A stretch of 64,000 bases of DNA from NCBI GenBank assembly GCA_964245825.1, contig CAXTNT010000001.1:1-64000 (forward strand). Reading direction: 5' to 3'. Every line of letters starts with the position of its first letter. Position 1 is the stretch's first letter. The notes under the pieces are model-generated. The model had not been told where the DNA came from, ran no database searches, and saw nothing but the letters and a program-made list of their open reading frames with translations. Below, piece after piece: positions 7,436 to 15,608 of this stretch. This stretch comes from CAJCIY01 sp964245825 (GTDB lineage Bacteria; Actinomycetota; Actinomycetes; Mycobacteriales; CAJCIY01). The position numbers and the translations under genes were made by a program.

Positions 7436-7546
7436 GTCCCCGGCCTGCCCCGTCCGGCGCGGCGGCAACCTCGGGCAGACGTCTGGACACCCCGAGGCGG
7501 GGGTACGGCGCGGGAGCCCAGCAGCGCAGCCCACCGGAGGACGACC

Positions 7547-7597
7547 ATGACCAGCCAGCTCGAGACCGACCTCCGTCGCGCACCGGCGGGATGCTGA
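7547..7597 (+). CDS. 16-codon upstream ORF before the flavin-fold oxidoreductase gene
   Basis: The ATG at 7547 is preceded by a strong GGAGG (7536-7540) at 6-nt spacing. The ORF encodes MTSQLETDLRRAPAGC and stops at 7595-7597, one base before the ATG of the next gene at 7599. That next gene has only a weak GCGGGA upstream, so its translation may depend on ribosomes finishing this ORF. There is no signal sequence. It could be a leader peptide or a spurious start. Confidence 0.35.
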   Translation: MTSQLETDLRRAPAGC

Positions 7598-7598
7598 G

Positions 7599-8552
7599 AT
7601 GCCGGACTTCGGCTACTTCCTGTCGGGCGAGGAGCTCGGCCCGGCGGAGATCGTGCGGTCCGCACAGTCGGCGGAACGGGCCGGCTTCGACCGGGTCTGG
7701 GTCAGCGACCACTACCACCCGTGGATGTCGGCGCAGGACGAGAGCCCCTTCGTCTGGTCGGTGCTCGGTGCGATCGCCGCAACCACCGACCTGCTGATGA
7801 CCACCGCCGTCACCTGCCCGACCTTCCGCATCCACCCCACCGTCCTCGCGCAGGCGGCCGCGACCACAGCGGTGCTGGCGCCGGGCCGGTTCACCTTCGG
7901 CGTCGGCTCGGGTGAGGCGCTCAACGAGCACATCCAGGGCGAGGCCTGGCCGCCGGTCAGCGTCCGGCTGGAGCGGCTCGAGGAGGCGCTGCACATCATC
8001 CGGCGGCTCTGGACCGGCGAGGTCGTCACGCATCGGGGCGCCCACTTCACGGTGCACGACGCGAAGCTCTGGTCGCTGCCGGCCACCCCGCCGGAGATCC
8101 TCATCTCGGGCTTCGGACCGCTCGCGACCGAGCTGGCGGCCCGCATCGGCGACGGCTGGATCACGGTGCAGCCCGACACCGACGGCATGGCCACCTACCG
8201 GGCGGCCGGCGGGACGGGGCGTACGCAGGGCGGGCTGAAGATCTGCTGGGCCGGCACCGAGAAGGAGGCGGCCGAGATTGCGCACCGCCTCTGGGGGCAC
8301 CAGGCCGGCGGCGGCCAGCTGGCCCAGGACGCGCCGATGTGGATGCAGTTCGAGGCGGTGGCGGAGCTCACGTCGCCCGCCGACATGGCCGCCTCGATGC
8401 CCTGCGGCCCGGACCCGGCCAGGGCGGCGGAAGCCATCTCGGCGTACGTCGACGCCGGCTTCGACGAGATCTACGTGGCGCAGATGGGTCCTGACCAGGA
8501 GGGCGGCATCCGCTTCCTGGCCGACGAGGTCCTCCCACTGCTGGGGAGCTGA
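7599..8552 (+). CDS. LLM-class (F420/FMN-type) oxidoreductase
   Basis: A 317-aa luciferase-like TIM-barrel protein of the F420-dependent glucose-6-phosphate-dehydrogenase-related group. Recognisable blocks are DRVWVSDHYHPW (near residue 31), TTAVTCPTFRIHP, FTFGVGSGEALNEH (GxGSGEALNEH is typical of the subgroup), IRRLWTGEVVTHRG, and the C-terminal AGFDEIYVAQMGPDQ. Cofactor F420 is inferred from family; the substrate is unknown. It lies 2 bases upstream of the Rieske gene, so the two are probably co-expressed. Confidence 0.85.
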   Translation: MPDFGYFLSGEELGPAEIVRSAQSAERAGFDRVWVSDHYHPWMSAQDESPFVWSVLGAIAATTDLLMTTAVTCPTFRIHPTVLAQAAATTAVLAPGRFTFGVGSGEALNEHIQGEAWPPVSVRLERLEEALHIIRRLWTGEVVTHRGAHFTVHDAKLWSLPATPPEILISGFGPLATELAARIGDGWITVQPDTDGMATYRAAGGTGRTQGGLKICWAGTEKEAAEIAHRLWGHQAGGGQLAQDAPMWMQFEAVAELTSPADMAASMPCGPDPARAAEAISAYVDAGFDEIYVAQMGPDQEGGIRFLADEVLPLLGS

Positions 8553-8554
8553 GG

Positions 8555-9424
8555 ATGGGCCTGCTGGAGAGCTGGACCGATCGCATCGAGCGCGCCGAGG
8601 CTCTGGATGCGCTCACGAAGCCGGCGGCCGCGTTCTGGCGCAAGGTCCTCGCGCCGTCGTGGCTGCGCGACCTCGCCAGCGGGACGCGCCTCGGGCATCC
8701 GCTGCACCCCGCAGCCGTCCTCGTCCCCGCCGGCACGCTGCTGTCCGCATCGCTGCTGGACGCGAGTCGCGACGAGCGGATGGCGCCGGCCTCGCGCGCT
8801 CTGCTGGCGGTCGGGCTCGCCGCCGCCGCGCCGACGGTCGTGGCCGGCTGGTCGGACTGGCTCGACACCGAGCAGGCCGAGAAGCGGGTCGGGCTCGTGC
8901 ACGCGGCCAGCAACGCGGTCGGTCTCGCGTCGTACGCGGTGTCGCTGCGGCAGCGCCGACGTGGCGGGACCGGCCGGCCCGCCGGTTATGTGGGCGCGGC
9001 TCTGCTGGGGCTCGGTGGCTGGCTGGGTGGCCACCTCGCGTACGCCCAGGGGGTCGGTGTCGACACCACCGCCTTCCAGACCGGACCGGCCGAGTGGACG
9101 GACGTGGCCGCCAGTGCCGACGTGACGACCGCGCTGAGCCAGGTGTACGCCGACGGGTTCGCGCTGCTGCTGACCCGCGTCGCCGGCCGGCCGGTCGCGT
9201 TGGCCGACCGCTGCACGCACCGCGGGGCCCCGCTCAGCGACGGTCGACGCGACGGCGACTGCGTCGTCTGCCCCTGGCACGACAGCGCCTTCGACCTCGG
9301 CACCGGTGGCGTCCGACGCGGGCCGGCGACGCGTCCGCAGCCGGCGTACGAGGTCCGCGAGGCCGCCGGCCGGGTCGAGGTCCGCCGCTTCGAACCGCGG
9401 GCGCTGCGCCGCAACCCGGTCTGA
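8555..9424 (+). CDS. DUF2231 membrane domain fused to a Rieske [2Fe-2S] domain
   Basis: A 289-aa protein. Residues about 40-180 are a DUF2231-like four-helix membrane segment (LGHPLHPAAVLVPAGTLL, VVAGWSDWLDTE). Residues about 190-285 form a Rieske domain with both ligand pairs: CTHRGAPL (Cys-x-His) and CPWHDSAF (Cys-x-x-His). The fusion suggests a membrane-tethered electron-transfer subunit. Immediate coupling to the LLM oxidoreductase (2-base gap) suggests they share a redox pathway, but no partner reductase is next to them. Gene end and following riboswitch are separated by about 40 bases. Confidence 0.85.
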   Translation: MGLLESWTDRIERAEALDALTKPAAAFWRKVLAPSWLRDLASGTRLGHPLHPAAVLVPAGTLLSASLLDASRDERMAPASRALLAVGLAAAAPTVVAGWSDWLDTEQAEKRVGLVHAASNAVGLASYAVSLRQRRRGGTGRPAGYVGAALLGLGGWLGGHLAYAQGVGVDTTAFQTGPAEWTDVAASADVTTALSQVYADGFALLLTRVAGRPVALADRCTHRGAPLSDGRRDGDCVVCPWHDSAFDLGTGGVRRGPATRPQPAYEVREAAGRVEVRRFEPRALRRNPV

Positions 9425-9460
9425 CGCGGTGGTGCCGCGAGCGTGCCGGCGCGGGACTAC

Positions 9461-9560
9461 AGTGCCGGGTGCCCTCGCGGGGGAAGCCGGTCCGACTCCG
9501 GCGCTGACCCGCAACCGTAGGTCCACCTCCGGGTGGGCGAGCCGGAATGCCTGCGACGGC
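9461..9560 (+). promoter_or_regulatory. Cobalamin riboswitch
   Basis: The region shows the ordered conserved segments of a B12 riboswitch. GGGTGCCC (9467-9473 area) is followed by GGGGAAGCCGGT, ACTCCGGCGCTGACCCGCAA (about 9495-9514) and CCGTAGG, then the B12-box-like segment GAGCCGGAATGCCTGCGAC (about 9538-9556). A hairpin TCCGG/CCGGA (9601-9613) lies between aptamer and start codon, next to the GAAAGG ribosome site at 9635-9640, and could be the expression platform. Cobalamin binding should repress the downstream uptake operon. Boundaries are approximate. Confidence 0.88.
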
Positions 9561-9646
9561 TGCACTCCCTTATCCCCGTCGCGGACTGCGGGCAGGAGCC
9601 TCCGGTCCCCGGACGGTCCTCACCACGCAGCCGGTGAAAGGACCGC

Positions 9647-12600
9647 ATGGCGCTGCGCCGGCTGCTCGCCCTGGCGGGCGTACCGCTGCTCGGCGTCGCC
9701 CTGACCCTCGCCCTGACCCTCGCGCCGCCCACCGCCGCCGGGGCCGCCGCCCCCACCACCGTGGACGCCTCGTCGCTGTCGGCGTACCTGGTCGGGCAGC
9801 TGTACGCGGGCGAGGTCTACGACGCGTTCCCGCCCCCGTCGGCGCAGTACGCCGGTGACGTGGGGCTCACGATCGACGGCGCGCTCGCTCTGGCCGCCGC
9901 CGGCGCACACGACGCGACGCTCGCCCGGATGTCCGACCTCGTCGCCGCGGACGCCGACGCGTACGGGTCCATCTCCCAGTCGACGTACCTCGACGGGGGG
10001 GCGATCGGCAAGACCGCCCTCGAGCAGGAGGTGGTGGGACGCGACCCCCGAGCCGTCGACGGCCACGACCTGATCGCCCTGCTCGACGCCAACGTCTGTA
10101 CGGCCGCGCAGGTCGCCGCGAGCCAGGCCGACCACGACGGAGAGTGCATGGCGACGGGCGCGTTCAAGGGCGCGGCGTCGGTCTTCAGCCAGGCGCTCGG
10201 CGTGCTGGCCCAGGTCCGGGCCCACGACACCAGCCCCGGGTCGGCGCGCGCCGAGGCGACCCTGCTGTCCCTGCAGTGCCCGGACGGGGGATGGCCGAGC
10301 ACGTTGCCCGCGCCGACCGGCGCCGCCTGCGACGCGGCGGCAGTCGCCGAGGCGGACAGCACCGCGTTGGCCGTGCAGGCGCTCTCGCCGGTGAGCGGCC
10401 CCGCAGCCGAGGCTGCGGTCACCGCGGGTCTGGCGCAGTTGGCCGCCCGTCAGGAGAGCGACGGCGGGTTCCCCGGCGCGGCTGGCGACAACACCAGTTC
10501 CGCCGCCCTCGCGGTCGAGGCGATGGGGCTCGACCCGGCCGCGTACGCCGCGCCGATCCGCCGCGCCCAGGCGTTTCTCGCCGCCCGACAGAACCCCGAC
10601 GGCGGCCTGCAGATCGACCACCTCGGTGGCGCCTCGGATGTGCGTGCCTCGACGCAGGGCCTGAGCGGCGCGGTGGGGACGCCGCTGTCGACCCTCAGCC
10701 ACCCGCTGCCCGATGCTGGCGTGCCCGCTGCCGCGACCGGGGCGGCGGACCGTGCGGCGGCCGCGCTGGTCACGGCCGCCTTCCCCGGCGAGCGGTTCAC
10801 CGGGGACCACCTGGAGCTGCTGCGCCGGGGGGGCCCGGCCGCCGACGTCGGCGGGACGGTCACCCTGGCCCTCGGGTTGGCGGCCACCGGCACCCAGGAC
10901 ATGACGCTCGCCCACGTCGTCGCCTATCTGGCGCGGGCCACCCCGAGCTACACCGAGGCGCGAGAGGGTCCGGACGGTGCTGCCCTCGCCGCCATGGCGC
11001 TGCTGGCCGAGGCGACCGGCCAGAACCCCCATGCCTTCGGGGGCGACCTGCTCGGGACGCTGCAGCGCACCCTCTGCACCCGCGCCTCGACCGACGGCCG
11101 TTGTACGGCGCGCGGCGACGTGGTGGCTGCCGGCAGTGGCACCGGCCAGGCCCTCGGGGTGCTGGTGCTCGCCCGCTCGTCGGTCACCGCCGACCACCCG
11201 GGCCCGGCCAGCCCGATCGTGACGCGGCTGCTGCAGCTGCAGTGCCCGGACGGCGGCTTCGCCGGCTCGCTGCCGCCGCGTTCGCCCTGCACGAGCGACG
11301 TGGGCACGACCGGGTACGCGCTGCAGGCCCTCTCGCGGGTCGCCGACGACGTCGACACCTCCCCGTCGCCGGTCGGCGACGCACTGGTGCGCGGCCAGGA
11401 CTTCGTGCTGGCGCAGCAGCAGGGGGCCGGCGGGTTCGCGGACTCGGCGGCGACCGGGCTGGCGGTGCAGGCGCTGCTCGCGGCGCCGACACCGGGAGCA
11501 GCCCCCGCGGCGGGCACCCGGTCGGTGGTCGGCCCGGCGCTGACCGGGGCGCTGGCGTTCCTGCGCAGCCGCGCCGACGCCGACGGGTCGCTGGGGAGCT
11601 CCGCGACGGCCCCGGCGCCGGACGTCCTGGCCACCGCGCAGGGCGCGCTCGCGCTGACGCTCGCCCCGCTCGCCACCCTGCACCGGGTGGTGACGCCGGT
11701 CCCACTGCAGCCCGGCCCGGCCCCCACGCCGGCCACGCACCCGGCGCCGGCTGCCCCGCCGGCCGTGGCCGTGCTGGGTATCTCCACCACCCGCCCGGTC
11801 GGGGCGCTGCCGTACACCGGGTTCCCGGCCGGCGACGCGGTCCGGTGGGGTGTCCTGCTGGTCGCCGGCGGCGCGACGCTGGCGGCGGTCGGTCGCCGAC
11901 GCCCGCGGCGGTGGGTCCTTCTGGCTGTCGTCGCCGGGACGGGACTCGCCGTGGGCGGCGGGCGGGCGTCGGCGGCCCCGGTCGGCGGCTGCACCACGGC
12001 CGACGTCGCCGTCGTGGTGAGCTTCTCGGCACCGAGTTCCGGGCCGGGCGCCGCCTGGCACGACTGGCCGGGGGGCGCGGAGCGGGTCTGCGTGCCGTGG
12101 TCGGGCGCCACCACCGGCCTCTCGCTGCTGCACGCAGCGGGGTTCGCCACGATCGGCACCACCCACGACGGCCCGGCCTTCGTCTGCGGGATCTCGCCGC
12201 TGGGCACGTCGGCCCGCTACCCGACCCCGGCGGAGGACGCGTGCGTGACCACGCCGCCCGCCTCGGCGTACTGGGTCTACTGGCACGCCGACCCGGGCGC
12301 CACCGGCTGGAGCTACAGCCAGCTGGGGGCGGCGAGCTACCACCCGGTCCGCGGTGGTGTCGACGCCTGGACCTTCGGCGACGGCAGGGAGGCAGCGCCG
12401 CCGTTCACCCCGCAGGCGGTGCTGCCGACGGGCTCGCCGACTGTCCCCCCGTCCACCGCGCCCACCTCGACGCCCGCCCGCGACGCCTCGACCGTGCCGT
12501 CCCGGCCGGCCGCCTCGAGCGCCCCCGCGGCGGTCCGTACCGCCCATCCCTCCACCGCCGCGGCGGCCACGGCCCGGGCGGCGCACAGCGCGCCGCCGTC

Positions 12601-12805
12601 GTCGCCGGCCGCGGCCGGACCCACCGTGACCACCGACATTCCCGGTCCCGGTGGCGGGCCGGTCACCACGCTCGCCGCCCGCACCCTCACCCGCCACAAG
12701 GCCGCCGGCTCGGCGGCGCCCACCGCCGCGGCGGTGGGCATCGCCGCGGCGGTGGGCGTCGCGGGCGCCGGCGCCACCGCGGTGCGCCGGCGGCGGATGC
12801 GCTGA
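9647..12805 (+). CDS. Giant transcobalamin-like surface protein with internal sortase-type signal
   Basis: A 1052-aa protein under the cobalamin riboswitch. There is a signal peptide at residues 1-34. Two alpha-barrel halves (about 40-370 and 370-690) carry prenyltransferase/squalene-cyclase-type repeats (QCPDGGW about 209, QESDGGF about 269, QNPDGGL about 315, QCPDGGF about 533). Then comes LPYTG at residues 721-725, a hydrophobic helix and RRRPRRW: a complete cell-wall sorting signal. After it the protein continues with a second signal-like helix, a Cys-rich DUF4430-like domain (about 775-915, CVPWSGATTGLSLLHAAGF), a Pro/Ser/Thr stalk and a C-terminal membrane helix ending RRRRMR. Alpha-barrel plus DUF4430 is the domain pair of transcobalamin and intrinsic factor. 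It likely captures a corrinoid for the ECF importer encoded next. The internal sorting signal suggests fusion of two formerly separate proteins. Confidence 0.8.
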   Translation: MALRRLLALAGVPLLGVALTLALTLAPPTAAGAAAPTTVDASSLSAYLVGQLYAGEVYDAFPPPSAQYAGDVGLTIDGALALAAAGAHDATLARMSDLVAADADAYGSISQSTYLDGGAIGKTALEQEVVGRDPRAVDGHDLIALLDANVCTAAQVAASQADHDGECMATGAFKGAASVFSQALGVLAQVRAHDTSPGSARAEATLLSLQCPDGGWPSTLPAPTGAACDAAAVAEADSTALAVQALSPVSGPAAEAAVTAGLAQLAARQESDGGFPGAAGDNTSSAALAVEAMGLDPAAYAAPIRRAQAFLAARQNPDGGLQIDHLGGASDVRASTQGLSGAVGTPLSTLSHPLPDAGVPAAATGAADRAAAALVTAAFPGERFTGDHLELLRRGGPAADVGGTVTLALGLAATGTQDMTLAHVVAYLARATPSYTEAREGPDGAALAAMALLAEATGQNPHAFGGDLLGTLQRTLCTRASTDGRCTARGDVVAAGSGTGQALGVLVLARSSVTADHPGPASPIVTRLLQLQCPDGGFAGSLPPRSPCTSDVGTTGYALQALSRVADDVDTSPSPVGDALVRGQDFVLAQQQGAGGFADSAATGLAVQALLAAPTPGAAPAAGTRSVVGPALTGALAFLRSRADADGSLGSSATAPAPDVLATAQGALALTLAPLATLHRVVTPVPLQPGPAPTPATHPAPAAPPAVAVLGISTTRPVGALPYTGFPAGDAVRWGVLLVAGGATLAAVGRRRPRRWVLLAVVAGTGLAVGGGRASAAPVGGCTTADVAVVVSFSAPSSGPGAAWHDWPGGAERVCVPWSGATTGLSLLHAAGFATIGTTHDGPAFVCGISPLGTSARYPTPAEDACVTTPPASAYWVYWHADPGATGWSYSQLGAASYHPVRGGVDAWTFGDGREAAPPFTPQAVLPTGSPTVPPSTAPTSTPARDASTVPSRPAASSAPAAVRTAHPSTAAAATARAAHSAPPSSPAAAGPTVTTDIPGPGGGPVTTLAARTLTRHKAAGSAAPTAAAVGIAAAVGVAGAGATAVRRRRMR

Positions 12806-12807
12806 GC

Positions 12808-13989
12808 ATGTCCGCGCCGAGCCTGACCGCGGTCCGCCCCGCTGCCGCGCCGCCGCCGCGGCGGCTCGCGCCGCAGGCCCGACGGGTGCCGCGGGTGGTG
12901 CACCCGGTCGCGTGGTGGCTGTGGGCGTTCGGGCTCGTCGCGGTCGCCAGCCACACCACCAACCCGCTGCTGCTGGTGCTGGTGCTGGCCGTCGCCGGCA
13001 CGGTCGTCGCGGTCCGCCGCACCGACGCGCCCTGGGCGCGGGCGTTTCCGGCGTACCTGCGGCTGGGGCTCGCGGTCATCGCGTTGCGCGTCGTGTTCCG
13101 TGCCGTCTTCGGTGCCGACACCGACCCCGCCGCGCATGTGCTCGTGCACCTGCCGCAGGTGCCGCTGCCGTCCTGGGCCACCGGAGTCCAGCTCGGCGGT
13201 CCGGTCACGCTCGAGGGGATGCTGGCGGCGCTCTACGACGGGCTGCGGCTGGCGACGCTGCTCGCCTGCATCGGTGCGGCGAACGCGTTGGCGAACCCGA
13301 AGCGGGCCCTCCGGGTCCTGCCTGGCGCCCTGTACGAGCTGGGCGCCGCCGTCGTCGTGGCCGTCACCGTCGCGCCGCAGCTGATCGAGAGCGCCCGGCG
13401 GGTCCGCCGCGCCCGGCAGCTGCGCGGCGGCGGGCAGTCCGGCTTCCGGGTGCTGCGCGCGATCGCCATGCCGGTGCTGCAGGACGCGCTCGAACGCTCG
13501 CTGCGCCTGGCCGCCGCGATGGACTCGCGCGGGTACGGGCGCCGGGCCCAGGTGACCCGAGGCCAGCGGCACCTCACCACCGGGCTGCTGCTCGCCGGCC
13601 TGCTGGCCCTGTGCGGCGGCACGTACGCCCTGCTCGGCGGGGCTGCCTCCGCCCGCGTCGTGCTGCCGGCGATGCTCGCCGGGGGAGCGCTCTGCGCGGG
13701 TGGGCTCGCGCTGGGCAGCCGGCGCGTGGTGCACACCGCGTACCGGCCGGACCCGTGGCGCTGGCCGGAGTCGCTCGTCGCGGGGAGCGGGGTCGCCGCC
13801 GCCCTGGTGGTCGCGTTCGCCGGCCGGTACGACGCGGCGAACCTCGACCCGTCCCTGCACCCGCTCGCGTGGCCGGCGCTGCCGTGGCTGCCGGTCGTGG
13901 GCATCCTGCTCGCCGCCCTGGCGGCACCGGCCGCCCCGCCGGTCCCGTCGTCCCGCGACCGCGCGCACGCCGCGGCGGCCGACGCATGA
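12808..13989 (+). CDS. ECF transporter T component (EcfT-like permease)
   Basis: A 393-aa integral membrane protein starting 2 bases after the giant surface protein gene. Several hydrophobic helices (WWLWAFGLVAVASH, LLLVLVLAVAGTVV, LLACIGAANALA) are followed by the cytoplasmic coupling region with Arg-rich helices (SARRVRRARQLRGG, AAAMDSRGYGRR) typical of EcfT, where they dock to the ATPases. It transmits ATP-driven motion to the S component. Its stop overlaps the ATPase start (ATGA at 13986). In this operon the cargo is predicted to be cobalamin or a precursor. Confidence 0.88.
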   Translation: MSAPSLTAVRPAAAPPPRRLAPQARRVPRVVHPVAWWLWAFGLVAVASHTTNPLLLVLVLAVAGTVVAVRRTDAPWARAFPAYLRLGLAVIALRVVFRAVFGADTDPAAHVLVHLPQVPLPSWATGVQLGGPVTLEGMLAALYDGLRLATLLACIGAANALANPKRALRVLPGALYELGAAVVVAVTVAPQLIESARRVRRARQLRGGGQSGFRVLRAIAMPVLQDALERSLRLAAAMDSRGYGRRAQVTRGQRHLTTGLLLAGLLALCGGTYALLGGAASARVVLPAMLAGGALCAGGLALGSRRVVHTAYRPDPWRWPESLVAGSGVAAALVVAFAGRYDAANLDPSLHPLAWPALPWLPVVGILLAALAAPAAPPVPSSRDRAHAAAADA

Positions 13990-15608
13990 TCGTCTTCCAG
14001 GACGTGACCGTCCGGTACGACGACGGGCTGCCGCCGACGCTGCGCGAGGTGGACCTGCGCATCGCCGAGGGCGAGCTGTGCCTGGTGGTCGGGCCGACCG
14101 GCTCGGGCAAGTCGACGCTGCTCGGCGCGATCAACGGGCTGGTGCCTACCTTCACCGGCGGCACCCTCGCCGGCCGGGTCGTGGTCGCCGGGCGGGACAC
14201 CCGTCTGCACCCGCCGCGGGAGCTCGCCGGGGTCGTGGGGGTCGTCGGCCAGGACCCCCTGGCCGGCTTCGTCACCGACACCGTCGAGGAGGAGCTGGCG
14301 TACGGCATGGAGCAGCTGGCGGTGCCCCCGGCGGTGATGCGCAAGAGGGTGGAGGAGACGCTCGACCTGCTCGGCCTCGCCGACCTGCGCGGCCGCGCGC
14401 TGACCGAGATCAGCGGCGGCCAGCAGCAGCGGGTGGCGATCGGCTCGGCGCTGGTCACCCACCCCGCGGTGCTGGTGCTGGACGAGCCGACCTCCGCGCT
14501 GGACCCGTCCGCCGCCGAGGAGGTGCTGGCCGCGGTGACGCGGATGGTGCACGACCTCGGCATGACGGTCGTGGTGGCCGAGCACCGGCTGGAGCGGGTC
14601 GTGCAGTACGCCGACACCGTCGCGTACCTGCCCGGGGACGGCTCGGTGGTGCACGGCGACCCGCGGCGGGTGCTGGCCGGCGCGAGCGTCGCCCCGCCGG
14701 TGGTGTCGCTCGGCCGGCTCGCCGGCTGGGCGCCGCTGCCGCTGTCGGTGCGGGACGCCCGCCGGTTCGCCGGGCCGTTGCGCGAACGGCTGGAGCTGGC
14801 GCCCCCGCCGCCGGCCCGGCCCGCGCCGCGGGACACGCGGACCGCGCTGCGGGCCCGTCGGGTGCTGGTCCGGTACGGCGACGTCGTGGCCGTCGCGGGG
14901 GTCGACCTGTCGCTGGAGACCGGCACCGTCACGGCGTTGATGGGCCGCAACGGCTCGGGCAAGTCCTCGCTGCTGTGGGCGCTGCAGGGCTCCGGTCCGC
15001 GGCACGGCGGCTCGGTCGAGGTCGACGGCAGCGATCCCCACGAGCAGTCCGCGGCCCGCGCCCGTCGGTTGGTCGGCCTGGTCCCGCAGACGCCCGCGGA
15101 CCTGCTCTACCTCGACACGGTCGGGGCCGAGCTTCGTCAGGCCGACCGCGAGTCGAGCGCCGCCGCCGGCGCCGCGCGGGCGCTGCTGGACCGGCTCGCG
15201 CCCGGTATCGAGATCGGTACGCACCCGCGTGACCTGTCCGAGGGGCAGCAGCTCTCCCTCGTCCTGGCCATCACCCTGGCGGCGGCCCCGCCCGTCGTCC
15301 TGCTGGACGAGCCCACCCGCGGGCTTGACTACGGCGCCAAGGCCGCGCTCGTCCGCATCCTCGACGAGCTGGTGCGGGCCGGCCACGCGGTCGCGGTCTC
15401 CAGCCACGACGTCGAGTTCGTGGCGGCCGCGGCCGACCGGGTGGTGGTGCTCGCCGAGGGCGAGATCGTGGCGGACGGCCCGACCGCCGACGTGGTCGCA
15501 GCCTCGCCCGCGTTCGCCCCCCAGGTCGCCAAGATCCTGCGGCCGCTCCCGCTGCTGACGGTCGCGCAGGCCGCGACCGGGCTGCGGCCCGCGGAGGTGG
15601 CCCGATGA
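13986..15608 (+). CDS. ECF transporter fused A-A' ATPase
   Basis: A 540-aa protein containing two complete ABC ATPase domains. First half: Walker A GPTGSGKST, signature ISGGQQQRVAIG, Walker B VLVLDEPTSALD, switch AEHRLERV. Second half (from about residue 285): Walker A GRNGSGKSS, a variant signature LSEGQQLSLVLA, Walker B VVLLDEPTRGLD, switch SSHDVEFV. The fusion replaces separate EcfA and EcfA' chains. It energises uptake together with the T component (4-base overlap upstream) and the S component (4-base overlap at 15605). Confidence 0.93.
   Translation: MIVFQDVTVRYDDGLPPTLREVDLRIAEGELCLVVGPTGSGKSTLLGAINGLVPTFTGGTLAGRVVVAGRDTRLHPPRELAGVVGVVGQDPLAGFVTDTVEEELAYGMEQLAVPPAVMRKRVEETLDLLGLADLRGRALTEISGGQQQRVAIGSALVTHPAVLVLDEPTSALDPSAAEEVLAAVTRMVHDLGMTVVVAEHRLERVVQYADTVAYLPGDGSVVHGDPRRVLAGASVAPPVVSLGRLAGWAPLPLSVRDARRFAGPLRERLELAPPPPARPAPRDTRTALRARRVLVRYGDVVAVAGVDLSLETGTVTALMGRNGSGKSSLLWALQGSGPRHGGSVEVDGSDPHEQSAARARRLVGLVPQTPADLLYLDTVGAELRQADRESSAAAGAARALLDRLAPGIEIGTHPRDLSEGQQLSLVLAITLAAAPPVVLLDEPTRGLDYGAKAALVRILDELVRAGHAVAVSSHDVEFVAAAADRVVVLAEGEIVADGPTADVVAASPAFAPQVAKILRPLPLLTVAQAATGLRPAEVAR

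Noticed and set aside
9620..12697. 1025-codon open frame on the minus strand
   Set aside because: It is the antisense shadow of the riboswitch-controlled surface protein gene. Its sequence is low-complexity Arg/Gly/Pro, as expected from GC-rich codon third positions, and it has no start signal.
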